The position numbers were made by a program, and so were the translations under genes. 64,000 nt of DNA, from assembly GCF_000143415.4 (NCBI RefSeq), contig NW_003314306.1, forward strand, positions 1 to 64,000. Reading direction: 5' to 3'. The stretch is from Selaginella moellendorffii (Eukaryota > Streptophyta > Lycopodiopsida > Selaginellales > Selaginellaceae). The notes under the pieces were generated by a model. It ran no database searches and was not told where the DNA came from. It saw nothing but the letters and a program-made list of their open reading frames with translations. This document shows, one piece after another, positions 33,023-43,189 of the stretch; the stretch's first letter is position 1, and the number at the start of each line of letters is the position of its first letter.

Positions 33023-33265
33023 CTAGCAAGGAACACAGGGCTGAGTGCACTTGCACTGCCTCATGTGGCATACACCATGGTTGCACTTCTGGCACTTGCC
33101 GCTGTCATAGTGGCACTTCCTGCAGTAGTCATCACAGCGGCGGTCTCCACCCTTGAGGCACGTGAGCGTGTGCTCCACACAGCCGTGCGCCGCATCCGTC
33201 CCGCTCAGGCTACTCGCCACCACCAGCAACACAAACACGAAGCAAAAGAACGAGACCTTGGCCAT
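33023..33265 (-). CDS. Small secreted cysteine-rich peptide
   Basis: An 80-residue single-exon ORF. Residues 1-25 form a clear signal peptide (MAKVSFFCFVFVLLVVASSL, then SGTDAA). The predicted mature peptide of about 54 residues holds 12 cysteines with spacing 6-7-3-2-6-2-4-4-1-3-2, a basic middle and a C-terminal CVPC. This looks like a plant antimicrobial or signalling peptide stabilised by up to six disulfides. The spacing does not match the defensin, snakin/GASA, thionin or hevein patterns I know, so no family is assigned. Its context supports a real gene: a TATA box 87-94 bp upstream and an AATAAA signal downstream. Confidence 0.75.
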   Translation of the reverse strand: MAKVSFFCFVFVLLVVASSLSGTDAAHGCVEHTLTCLKGGDRRCDDYCRKCHYDSGKCQKCNHGVCHMRQCKCTQPCVPC

Positions 33266-33351
33266 TGCGATCGAATCAATGGAACTCTAGAACAGAACAG
33301 AAAAGACCTTCACCGAAACTTATGTGCTGAACTCAGTGCAGATCTTGCTCG

Positions 33352-33359
33352 TTTATATA
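33352..33359 (-). promoter_or_regulatory. TATA box of the cysteine-rich peptide gene
   Basis: The minus strand reads CTATATAAAC here, with TATATAAA 87-94 bases upstream of the ATG at 33265. That spacing leaves a 5' leader of about 60 bases. Confidence 0.65.
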
Positions 33360-33675
33360 GTGGTGGTTTCAGGATTCGGGATGGACTGCTGAGTAATGAC
33401 CTTTGTTTAAACATGTAAACGATGCAGGGCATGGCTGGTTCGGGGCGGATCGACACGTTGGTATCGTGGTAGCTGTACGCAGTGGCTGCCTGCTGCGTTC
33501 GGCCGCCGACAGTGCGGCTTTTGGAGATAAGTCAAAAAATTATTATGTTGAAAATACATGGTGGCACCTCTTCTGTGGATAGTGCTGCAAATAGTGGAAG
33601 TGATATGTCCAGGAATCTCCAATTTTTTCTAAACTGGAAATTTCTAGGTGGATGTTGTGTGTCGGTAGCCTGGAA

Positions 33676-33708
33676 TGGAGGGCGTTCCGAGAGTCGAACT
33701 CGGGACCC
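33676..33708 (-). pseudogene. tRNA-Pro 3' half fragment
   Basis: The minus strand carries GGTCCCGAGTTCGACTCTCG followed by GAACGCCCTCCA, matching the T-arm and acceptor end of plant tRNA-Pro. The 5' half is absent. The open frame across the opposite strand is a by-product of this tRNA sequence. Confidence 0.6.
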
Positions 33709-33837
33709 CATACTCGCAGAAAATGCGTTCGTACAATGTATTTGTACATTTAGTTGTTGCCTGTGTCGGTAGGCTACAGTGTGCTGTACGCGCTGCAAAA
33801 GGTGCCGCCATGCAGCGAGAAAGGAACACGAGGCAAA

Positions 33838-33868
33838 GCCGCCACTCGGGGGATTCGAACCCGGACCA
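33838..33868 (-). pseudogene. tRNA-like B-box fragment
   Basis: The minus strand shows GTCCGGGTTCGAATCCCCCG, a canonical T-arm with B-box, but no D-arm in proper position. Isotype cannot be named. Confidence 0.4.
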
Positions 33869-34375
33869 CAACCTTTAGAGTGAAATGCAGTTCATAAACC
33901 TCACGACTATGTCACAAAGAGGCTGTACGACTCTCGAGATCATAAACAAAGCGGGTAGAGGGAATCGAATGTGCAACTTACCACTACATGCCACCTTATT
34001 TGCTAGGCATATATATCCAGAAGCGGCAGATGTGAGTAGTAGGCTCAAAGGATCTCATGAAACTCTATATCCACCTGATCTTTTCTCCTCCTCCTGATGA
34101 TGCAGATCAACGTGAAAGGTCTACCCATTTGTTTACAGAAGGGGTAGAGTTCCCAACAAGCAGATACTCCCTTTGTCACTGCGGAACAACCAGTAATTCA
34201 AGTTTTCAGTCTGGATCCTATTCAGTGGTTATGATCGACAAGGATGCTTCCAAACTCCCAGACTTTGACACCTTATGTCCACTACTGGTCCAACTCAGGA
34301 GATCGACTAAATGCTAGAGGCCTGCTCCACATCCTCCAGTATGGTAGAGTGGCTCAAGCAGACTTATCAACTTGG

Positions 34376-34762
34376 GGATACTTCGCGAAGCTTTTACTGC
34401 GTTCCAAAGCTCTTTCCACGGCAAGAGGCAGCAGTGTTCCAAGTATCTCTTCCATCCCTCAAACGCTGCCTGGACCAGATTTTACGATACTTACAGGGCT
34501 ACCTCGAGCAAGCTTGTCAGTGTCCAATTGAGAGTGCTGCCCAATTTCCAGGACTATCTCGTGGAGCCCAAAGTTTCTCGGATGCGATCCAGCGTGTTCT
34601 CCAAAGCTAGACTCCACTGAGCCTTTCTCGAGGGTGTTCTACAGCTGCAATTGTGATTCTTCAAGCGTAAGTCCAGAACAATGCCATGGGGACTTCAGAT
34701 CCCGCTATCCTAGGAAACTGGCTTGCACAAAAGTCAGGAAAGAAGGAATGATTTTGGAAGTC
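34376..34762 (+). pseudogene. GT37 fucosyltransferase pseudogene (C)
   Basis: Nucleotide similarity to the gene at 50786-52294 begins at the YYVPSFR..LFPRQEAA region and runs through YLFHPSNAAW, the GVQ(M/L)RVLPNFQ donor region and QSFSDA. It then jumps by an internal deletion near 34607 to the STEP region and the 3' untranslated flank (34640-34762). Frameshifts occur at several points. It carries neither the 5' half nor the PGSTFGY motif. Confidence 0.78.
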
Positions 34763-34971
34763 AAATTCACCATTTTTCTCGACATTATCGACTAGAAATT
34801 TCCAGAAAGAAGGTAAATATTACTTTTGGATCTTACAAAAAGGATTTTTCAAGTGTATCATTAGCACCATTTCACATTTAGTGACGATGAAATAAGTAGC
34901 ATTAGACTTTGAATTCAAGAGCTCGAGCATTATACAGTGTATAGGATATTGCAAAATCTCGTGTTGTTGAA

Positions 34972-37900
34972 CTATTGGTTGAGCTGCTCTAGCATTGCAA
35001 CCACGTCCTTGATGCTCGGACGCTGGCTGGGGTTGTATGCTGTGCACAGAAGACCCACCTGCACCAGGTTCCGAATCTCTACACCATGATCAGTATCAAC
35101 AAGAGCCAATGCTGGATCAAGCACTTGGCAGAGATCCTCTCTTCCTTCATCTAGAATCCACTCACGCAGAGTTTGGCCCCTCACTCGGAGACACTCACTG
35201 CTTGGAGCCACACCTGTTAGGAGCTCCAAAAGCACCACTCCATAGCTGTAGACATCGCCTTTGGTGGAAACTCGGTACGAAGTTCCATATTCTGTGCAGC
35301 AAAACAGGGACAGCAAAAGTTGAGCGACCTGGACCAATCTGAGAGAGACAGACAGTACCTGGTGGAGCATAACCAATGGTTCCTTTGAAAGCACTCACAG
35401 AAGTTTCACCATTCTCGCCATGGACCAACTTGGAAAGGCCAAAGTCTGCAACGTGGGGACTTAAGCCTGCATCTAAAAGAACATTTCCTGGCTTCAAGTC
35501 GCAGTGAATAACAGGGTCTTTGAGCTGGTTGTGCATGTAATACAGTCCCTGTGCAATACCTTCAGCTATCGTAAGTCTTATTTTCCAATCCAATCGGTGG
35601 CTATTTCTCGCTGCAAAGCTGGCCAGCGATCCGTTAGGCATGAATTCCAGGACGAGAGCTTTGACCTCCCACGTCCAGCAGTAACCCAGGACTTTGACGA
35701 GGTTCCTGTGCTTCAGCACATCCAGCATGTTGACTTCGGAAACGAAGCTCTTCAAGTCAGCGCAGCTTGAACTCAGCACTTTGACTGCGACTGTCTCGCC
35801 GTTGAGTGCGTTGGTTCCCTTGTAGACCTTGCTGAATCCGCCTGCTCCCAGAAGGTTCGCCTCGCTGAAGCAATCAGTCATTGCTGACAGCTCAAAGGCC
35901 GTGTAGGCTTTGAGACCTGCAGGAGAAAAAGTCATTCTGCTGCCAGTGACTTCAAGTTGCTTGATCCTCCAGCGATCCAAGAGGAACCAGCAACCCAAAG
36001 CTGCCACTAGAATGAAAATTGCAGCAGAAATCACTAATGTAGCACCCACTTTCCCCATAGACCTGTGCTTTGAAGCTGCAGCTGCTGACGACTCCTCCTG
36101 GCATGCTTTCTTCACAAGCTCGCCGCACAAACCTGGATTCCCACCCAAAGAGCTCAAGTTGAGCTTGAGAAAAACACCTTCCTGCGGGACAGGTCCTTGA
36201 AGATTGTTCATGGAGACGTTGAGGGAGCTCAAACCCGACAGAGTTGCCAGCGACTTCGGTATTCTGCCCGTTAAGTTGTTAGAAGAAAGATCCAAAGTCA
36301 CAAGCGACTTGAGCGTACCAAGTCCTTCGGGTATCTGACCGACCAACCTGTTAGAAGAAAGATCCAAGCTTTGCAGGCCTTTGCAGTCAGCAATGCTGCT
36401 TGGAATTTCTCCTGAGAGGGAGTTTGATGCAAGAGATATTGAGAGCACCTTGTCCATGTTCTTGATCCAGGACGGGATTGGGCCAGCCAAGGAATTGTGA
36501 GACAAATCGAAGCTAACCTGCAAATCGTGCAAATTTCCAAGACCTGCGGGTAAGAGACCTGAGAGCATGTTGTTCGAGAGGTTAAACAGCTGAAGTTTGG
36601 TAAGCCTGCCCACGCTCGCGGGAATTTTTCCTCGAAACTTATTTTCGTCCAGTCTCAAGCCGGTCAGGCTGTGCATATCACCAAGCTCTTCCGATAGAAA
36701 TCCTTCCAACTTGTTATAAGACAGCACGAGCACCTCCAAATGCGAACACCTCCTGAGAGCCGCAAACGGAACCTCCCCTGAGAGATAATTCCCGTGCAAG
36801 TAAATCCCCTGGATGCTCGCCAGAGAGGCAAAGCTATCAGGAATGCTGCCGCTGAGCCTGTTGTAAGACATAGCCAAGTGATACAGCTCCGTAAGTGTGC
36901 CAAGACTCGATGGAATTGGGCCGCTGAATTCATTCTCGTACAGCTGGAGTTGTTGTAGTCGGACCAAGCTGCCGATTTCTTCAGGAACTTTACCCGAGAA
37001 GTGATTATCCCCCAAATCCAGGACCTTGAGCTGCGTACAGTTCGTGAGAGCCGAAGGAAACGGACCCGATAACCGGTTGCTCATTATCCGAAACACTTGA
37101 AGTTCCCCGAGAAAAGCAAGCGAAGGTGGTAAGCCTCCAGAGAAGTTATTCATCTGCAGCTCTACATCCACTAGCAGGCTGCAGTTCCCAAGCGAAGCCG
37201 GCAATTCCCCAGTGAGATTGTTGTCATACAAGAACAAGGTGGTGAGCTTCGTCAATCTCCCCAGTGACTGAGGCAAGCTGCCGGTTAGCCTGTTCGAGTA
37301 CAGCAGAAGTTCGGTGAGTTCCTCCAGGTGGCCGAGCTCATCGGGAATGGAACCAGTGAGATTGGTCTCGAAAATGGATAAGAAGGCCAACTTCTTCAAG
37401 GAGCCGAGCTCGGTCGGTATGCTGCCGGTTAGCCGGTTTTGAGAGAGCTCCACATCTTCAAGCTGGGAGCAATTTGACAAAACCGGTGGTATGGATCCTT
37501 CCAGCTCGTTGGCGTAGAGGTAGAGAAGTCTCAACCTTCGAAGCTGGCCAAATGAAGGTGGTATGCTTCCGCTCAACTTGTTGGAGTATAGTATGAGTTC
37601 TTCCAGTCGTGTGAGGCCGCCAATCTGTTCTGGAATCCTTCCCGTTAGCCTGTTTTCGAAGAGGTACAAGCTCTGAAGCATTTCCAGACGGCCCAGCGCT
37701 TCAGGGATACGTCCTGTCAATCCATTCTTGGCGAGCTCTAAATCTGTGAGCAATGAGCAGTTCCCGAGCGAAGGTGGTATTGAGCCGTGCAGCAGATTCT
37801 CGTGGAGATGGAGGCCGCGAAGGCGATGAAGGTTGCCGAGCGAATGAGGGATGGCTCCTGTGAGTAGGTTGGAAGCTAGAAACAGCCCCTGGAGCGATGT

Positions 37901-38302
37901 GCAGTTGCCGAGCTCGGAAGGAATGCTTCCCGATAAATTGTTGGTCTGCAAATCCAACACAGCCAAGTGCCTCAGCGCGGCGATCTGCGGCGATATGACG
38001 CCCTCCAGACCCAAGCGGGAAAGATTGAGAGCGCGAACTCGGCCGTGTCTGCATGCGATTCCAGGCCAGCCGCAAACTGGGCTCCTCCGCAAAGCCCACT
38101 TGTCCAGAAGACCGGATGGATCCGCTTTGATGCATTTTCTAAACTCCAACAGTACCTGGGCCTCCTCATCGTTGCTGCTGTTTCTGTTCTCGATGGCATC
38201 TTGTTGTTGTGCAGCCGAAGAGAGGATCAAGCCTGCAAGCAGCAACAGAACCAGAAACACAGAACGAGCCATCAAGATCAAAACCTGAGGCCAACTAAAC
38301 AT
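34972..38302 (-). CDS. LRR receptor-like kinase, non-RD, subfamily XII-like
   Basis: Two exons (38302-35359 and 35291-34972) with a 67-bp GT-AG intron give 1,087 residues. Order: signal peptide (about 1-32), LRRNT cap (LLEFRKCIKADPSGLLDKW, CGWPGIAC), about 26 LRRs, C-terminal cap (NPGLCG), one transmembrane helix (GATLVISAAIFILVAALGC), then a kinase domain. The kinase has a glycine loop GAGGFSKVYKG, AVKVL lysine, HCDLKPGNVLLD, ADFGLSK and APPEYG. Cys precedes the catalytic Asp (HCD instead of HRD), making it a non-RD kinase like FLS2, EFR and XA21, which perceive microbial patterns. The intron splits the codon after APP, inside the activation segment. The ligand is unknown. Fragment 23330-23553 is a broken relative. 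Confidence 0.92.
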
Positions 38303-38455
38303 TTTGGTTACCAGCCTCGCCGCTCCTTACTCCCCGCAGTCGCCTTCCAAGAAGAACAGCCGGAGAAAAGTAGAAGCATATGATGAAACCGAGTATTGAC
38401 CATAGACCCAGGAAGGTTAGGAAAACCAAAAAAAGAACTCAATACCTTCCTGTGG

Positions 38456-38491
38456 CCTAACGGACAAGGCATCTGACTCCCACCAGGTGTG
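38456..38491 (+). pseudogene. tRNA-Arg relic
   Basis: TCCTGTGGCCTAACGGA and CAAGGCATCTGACT (D-arm and start of the anticodon arm) join directly to CCCACCAGGTGTGA, which looks like the acceptor end. The anticodon loop and T-loop are lost. Confidence 0.45.
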
Positions 38492-38903
38492 ATCTAGAAG
38501 TGACATACCTCCAACAGCAGTGTAAGTTACTCTTTTGTGCCGACTTCTGACCTGCGTGTTTTCCACAAACGTATTGAATGAGAGTTGGAGTGCGCAAATG
38601 CATGTTTTCCATGACTGCAACACCACAGATAAATCAGCAAAATTGATCCTTGTAAAGAGACAAATGGCAGCGACAAAAAAACAGCAATTCGAAATTGCAA
38701 AATACCATGAAATATTCGCGCGGTGGCGGCCAACTCAGCCGGAGAGGTTGTGCCAGCAGAGCTTTTGGCAAAGTGGAAAACTGCTCGACGCAAAATGCCG
38801 AGTTCGTGATGCAAGTCACTAGCAGCCAACAAAGCAACTTAGAATGTAGTGTTCAAGAAAAATAGACAATGACGAACCATAAGTAGCTTACCAAGTGGTC
38901 TTC

Positions 38904-40457
38904 ATGGAAACTCTTTACATGTCGACGCTGAGGAGAGCCTCAGGAGCACTTGTCTTCGTCTTTATATTATTCTACTCTGCCGCAGTTTGGTTCCAGGAAG
39001 GGAGGAATAAAGCTTTGATCACCTGGAACAAGCGGAGCAGCTTCAATCTGATCAGTGGAAGAAAAGAAGGTGATTCCATCAGAACTTCTCATAGTCCACC
39101 ACCTGCACAAAATGAGCATCATAAATGTAAGAGTCGGATTGAGCAGCATCGTTACAGGAAAAAGCCCTGGGAAGACGTACCATCTGAGTACCTCATCGCC
39201 AGGCTTCGTTCTTACGACGAGTTCCATGCTCGCTGCACCAGAGGTTATCTCCAGACTTGGTTCAACTCCACAGCCGCGAAGAACAGCGATTGCAAGTTCA
39301 TCCTTTGGCTGAACTATAGTGGCCTCGGGAACAAGATGGTGTCGATTGCTGCGGCTTTCCTCTACGCCTTGCTCACCCGTCGAGTTTTGTTAATTGACCC
39401 AGGGAAAGACATGGACGAGCTCTTCTGCGAGCCATTTCCTCGGAGTTCATGGTTTGCTCCCCGGGACTTTCCATTCCAGTTTGTCGAGAGTGACAAGTTT
39501 AAGCTCAAGTTTGATAAATGCGAAGCCGGTGCTACGTTTGCAAGGTACGGTTACATCGAGATAATGGACGGAGTCGCTGATATCGGCGACAAATTCTTCT
39601 GCGAGAAACAACAGCAAATCATCAGCGACCAGATTGCATGGTTGTCGATCAGAGCAAACCTGTATTTTGTCCCAAGCTTGTACTACGTTCCAAAATTCAG
39701 AACCGAGCTAGACAAGCTCTTTCCACGGCAAGAGGCGGTGTTCCACCACTTAGCGAAGCATCTCTTCCATCCCTCTGACGAAGTCTGGGGTAGAGTGACG
39801 AGATTTTACGATGCTTATATGGCTGGCTCGAGCAAGCTTGTCGGCGTCCAACTAAGAATGCTGCCTGATCTCGAATATAGCTTGGGTGGATTCCATGCAA
39901 GAGAGAGGTTCTCAGCCGCAATGATCCAGTGTCTCCACCAAAGCAATGTGCTTCCCAAAGTAGTACCGCCACACTCGACGTCGCCAAGAGATTGTAGAGC
40001 TTGTGGATCCTCCAGAGATATAATAGGTGTTGTTGTGACATCGCTGGACGAAGATTACTCCGATGATCTTAAAGAAGTTTATCTCAACTCTCCAACAATC
40101 GATGGTTCTTTGATCCGAGTTTTTGCACCGAGTAACGAGCGATGGCAGCAGACTAACGACCTCAAGCACGACGAGAAGGCCCTGGCCGAGATTTTCCTGC
40201 TCTCGTTGTGTGACGAGCTGGTTACGAGCCCCGGTTCCACGTTTGGATACGTTGCTCAAAGCCTGGGTGGACTCAAGCCGTGGCTCTTAAATGAAAGGAA
40301 CTGCTCCAGGTTGGATTCCATAGAGCCTTGCTTCCACGCGAGAGTTTTTTACGGCTGTGATTGTGAATCGCTCAACCCTGCGAAGGCCGTCCAAAACAAT
40401 ATCCAAAGCTGCCCGGACTTAACGTGGGGAATTCAGCTCGTCCCATCTCGTTTTTGA
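38904..40457 (+). CDS. Xyloglucan-type alpha-1,2-fucosyltransferase, GT37 (intact copy 1)
   Basis: An intron-free 517-residue type II membrane protein. By family it sits in the Golgi and transfers fucose from GDP-fucose to galactose side chains of xyloglucan or arabinogalactan glycans. A transmembrane anchor (ASGALVFVFILFYSAAVWF, about 12-30) is followed by a stem. The catalytic region has LRSYDEFHARC, ILWLNYSGLGNKMVSIAAAF, LFCEPFPRSSWFAP, the donor-site motif GVQLRMLP, and near the C-terminus SLCDELVTSPGSTFGY and KPWLLN. Conserved cysteines and a SCPDLTWG end are intact. ATG 38904 is the first ATG of the frame; the upstream codons start with GTG. The acceptor substrate cannot be read from sequence. 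Other copies lie at 18850, 23795, 34376, 41677 and 50786. Confidence 0.92.
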   Translation: METLYMSTLRRASGALVFVFILFYSAAVWFQEGRNKALITWNKRSSFNLISGRKEGDSIRTSHSPPPAQNEHHKCKSRIEQHRYRKKPWEDVPSEYLIARLRSYDEFHARCTRGYLQTWFNSTAAKNSDCKFILWLNYSGLGNKMVSIAAAFLYALLTRRVLLIDPGKDMDELFCEPFPRSSWFAPRDFPFQFVESDKFKLKFDKCEAGATFARYGYIEIMDGVADIGDKFFCEKQQQIISDQIAWLSIRANLYFVPSLYYVPKFRTELDKLFPRQEAVFHHLAKHLFHPSDEVWGRVTRFYDAYMAGSSKLVGVQLRMLPDLEYSLGGFHARERFSAAMIQCLHQSNVLPKVVPPHSTSPRDCRACGSSRDIIGVVVTSLDEDYSDDLKEVYLNSPTIDGSLIRVFAPSNERWQQTNDLKHDEKALAEIFLLSLCDELVTSPGSTFGYVAQSLGGLKPWLLNERNCSRLDSIEPCFHARVFYGCDCESLNPAKAVQNNIQSCPDLTWGIQLVPSRF

Positions 40458-41465
40458 TCTCAACAAAATGGCACGGGAAAACGACATGCCAAGAGCCTGT
40501 AAAAATTGCACCATAATGAAAATACACAATAGGAAAACAAGTAAAGAACCTCAAAGTCGATCATAGCATTCAGCTGAGCTCAAGATGTCTCAGATGGATA
40601 AATGCCCCACGAATAAGTGAAGAAGTGTGTTTTTGGAGAAATAAATGTTCCAGAGGTGTACAAGTTTAGTCCCAAAAACATTTTTTTCTGCCAGACATCG
40701 GTACCTGTTGGCGATCGACTCCACGCATGTTTCTGTATCCGCCAAAAACAAAGTCCAGAATTTTTTGCAGGCTCCCGAAACAAGTCTACAACGTACCAGT
40801 GGCAGCACGAAGTTCCCAGATTGTTTTTTGGAGCCACGGCCGTGCTCTTCCAAGGATCTGCAGTGAGCCTGTGCATCTTGAATCTGAAATTGTACTCCCG
40901 GCCTACAATTTACGTAACAAAAATCATCCATTAAAAACTTTACAACTGAGAGAGGAGAATTTCAGAAGCACGCTCTCAAAAGTCCGTTCTAACGCGTGCC
41001 TAGGCAAGAATGCGAGTGATTCTAGCTTGACAGTATGCTAGTTATGAGAGGCAGGACTAGAAAGCTTCCAAGATCAAGCTCAGGACGACGTAATCCAGAA
41101 AACTTCCAAGATCAAGCGCGACGTAATCCAACCAGGGACAAGGAAGAGTACCTGAGAGCGCGATGCCGCCATGGCCTTGCCCCATTTGCAACCCTAGCAA
41201 GATCTAGGCGCCAAAAAATCATTTTCAAGATACGCAGCAGAAATTTTAGTACAAGGGAGTCACAAGTTCGAATCCGTGCCCCAATTTGCCTTGGAAATTA
41301 AAAGGAGTGTTTTATTTGAGGGTCCCTCTTCTTCGAACCTGGGATCGGCTCTACAAGACTATCCCTCAGGTCCCTGGGCTGGCCAGTCTATCCAGGGTTG
41401 ATCACTTGAAAAATACCACATCTCTCTTCCAGATAAGGAACGGAATAAATGTAGTTTGGTAAGAA
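40458..41465. other. Intergenic; start of inverted duplication near 41250
   Basis: No gene is seen. A short direct repeat (CTTCCAAGATCAAGC, then CGACGTAATCCA) occurs twice at about 41066-41130. From about 41250 the sequence, including AGTTCGAATCC and CAATTTGCCTTGG, is the mirror of 52550-52660. Confidence 0.5.
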
Positions 41466-41538
41466 TGGAGATGCAGGGTGTCGATCCCGGTGCCTCTTGC
41501 ATGCTAAGCGAGCGCTCTACCATCTGAGCTACATCCCC
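41466..41538 (-). tRNA. tRNA-Ala (AGC), slightly degenerate
   Basis: The minus strand gives a 73-base cloverleaf: GGGGATG acceptor, GCTCAGATGGTAGAGC D-arm, anticodon loop TTAGCAT, T-arm with ATCGACA loop, CATCTCC-A. Compared with the expected plant tRNA-Ala it has a mismatch in the anticodon stem (CTCGC against GCAAG) and one in the T-stem, so it may be a decaying copy. Confidence 0.8.
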
Positions 41539-41676
41539 TTTTCCAAGGGTAAGAAAAGCACAAGAAGAAACTAGCAACTCAGTGACAATTCTTTTGACAA
41601 AAAATCCATAGCTTCGATTGTAGTGTTTAATGGACTTTGCTAGATGAAGCAAGTTACCAGGTAGAAACTTCGTCCA

Positions 41677-42630
41677 ATGTCAACACCTTTAGAGGCGGCA
41701 ACCATCGTCCTTGGCAGTAGTTTGGTTCCAGCAAGAGAAGATTAAGTTTTTCATCTCCAGGGACGAAAGAAACAACTACAGTGCTACGAGCGATGCAGGT
41801 TCTTCTCGAGAAAACGTTTATAATCTGCCGCCTGCACGAGAAGACCATGGTAAGTGCAAGAGCCGGTTTGAGCAGCATCGCTACGGTAAGAGAGACTGGG
41901 AATGCGTACCATCGGAGTATCTCATTGACAGGTTTCGTTCTTACAAGGAGTTCCATGCTCGCTGCACGAGAGATAATCCCCAGACTTGGTTTAACTCGAG
42001 CACGGCCACGGAGAACAGTGATTGCAAGTTCATCCTCTGGCTGGATAACAGCGGCCTCGGGAACAAGATGGTGTCGATCGCTGCACCTTTTCTCTACGCC
42101 TTGCTCACCCGTCGAGTTTTGTTGGCGAAGACATGGAGGCGCTCTTCTGCGAGCCGTTTCCTCGGAGTTCCTGGTTTGCTCCCGGTATGTTCCTCTCGAG
42201 TTCCTCAGGAGTGACGAGAATCCTTCCGCGATCGCTGGCGCCGCGGCAGCAGCGTCCGACATCGATCCGCACAGGGAAGACGAGATCAAAGAACTTGAAG
42301 AAGGTTTCGATGCATTGGACAAATCCGTGGAGCTTCTTTGGGAGCTTGTGGTGGATTCAGAGGGCGGTGAGCTGCGAGAGATCGTTCTCTCGCACCATCT
42401 TCCAGATTTGTGGGCAGGGATTTTCCAGATAAGTCACGACGGTGACGACGAAGCTGCGACTTCTGGACAGATCCATACTCTCGTCGAGGCTTTACCAGTG
42501 GCTCATGCAGTCGAGGCTCTGATGATCTTGCTGGCCAAAGAGAACTCTCCACCGCCATGGCTGGAGGCTCACGCAGGATCGGCTTTGATAAGTGTCACCC
42601 CGGTTTGTGCGGCACGCATGAGCTCCACAA
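41677..42630 (+). pseudogene. GT37 fucosyltransferase pseudogene (D) with foreign insertion
   Basis: This is a close copy of the 50786-52294 gene in the opposite orientation. It starts at the same ATG context and keeps WFQQEKIKFFIS, EQHRYGKRDW and NSGLGNKMVSIAAPF. Three lesions inactivate it: a short deletion in the membrane anchor near 41711, a loss of about 10 bp near 42126 (frameshift after RRVLL), and replacement of three bases by a 356-bp unrelated insert at 42219-42574. Similarity resumes for about 45 bp (AGGATC..GCTTTGATAAGTGTC) and then ends. Confidence 0.88.
42219..42574 (+). other. GC-rich, coding-like insert inside fucosyltransferase pseudogene
   Basis: The insert is open in one plus frame for about 118 codons and encodes an acidic, Leu/Ala-rich helical protein fragment (DDPHRED-like start, ELEEGFDALDKSVELLWELV, LPDLWAGIF, VEALPVAHAVEALMILLAKE). 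I do not recognise the family. It has no start, stop or terminal repeats at its ends and no target-site duplication, so it looks like a captured exon piece rather than a transposon. Confidence 0.55.
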
Positions 42631-42639
42631 AGAGTATGC

Positions 42640-43180
42640 TCAAATTGAAACGTCCTAAGAGCGGAAATGTCTAACTTACCGATGGCACCATTTCAAGTAA
42701 CCTTGAGCTTGGTGATTCATGATAGTGATGGCTGGTTTCTTCTTAGAAAGGATCCATCCTTCCTGGAAATTCAAGATCTAGAACTTGAAATTTGAATAAG
42801 CAGGAAACAAAACAATCAAATGCCTCCATTCTAAATGATGAAAGTTGGGAGACCAACGTGGTGTAGGTTTCCTTGAATGTCAGTGCTCCTTGGAACGTAT
42901 TTGGATACTTGGATGGATGATCTCAGATTTTAAGGCACAAGCTAGATTATTATTTATTTATATAATTATTATTTTTACTATTAACAATAGATAAATAAAT
43001 ATTTTTTTAGGTTCTAAAATTTTTCAAATGCTCATCTCCCATTGGCCACTTGTGAGCCTCCACTTTTTTTATATTATAGTTTTTGTGGTGTTATAAGATA
43101 ATATCTTTGGAGCCATGTAATTGAAGGAAGCATCAAAATGACCCGTAAGACAAAATTCCCAAGATTAAACCTTCTAATCA
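42640..43180. other. Intergenic, no gene seen
   Basis: AT-rich transition between the fucosyltransferase pseudogene and the hAT relic; no supported gene. Confidence 0.5.
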
Positions 43181-43189
43181 AAATTTTCT

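Noticed and set aside
33675-33878. 67-codon open frame with an ESRTRDP-like relative in the adjacent frame
   Set aside because: The sequence is produced by the complementary strand of tRNA T-arms and is a known source of false gene calls.
35195-35358. Open frame continuing the receptor kinase past APP as a single exon
   Set aside because: The continuation lacks kinase similarity; GT-AG junctions at 35358 and 35292 restore the conserved EYG subdomain VIII, so an intron is the better reading.
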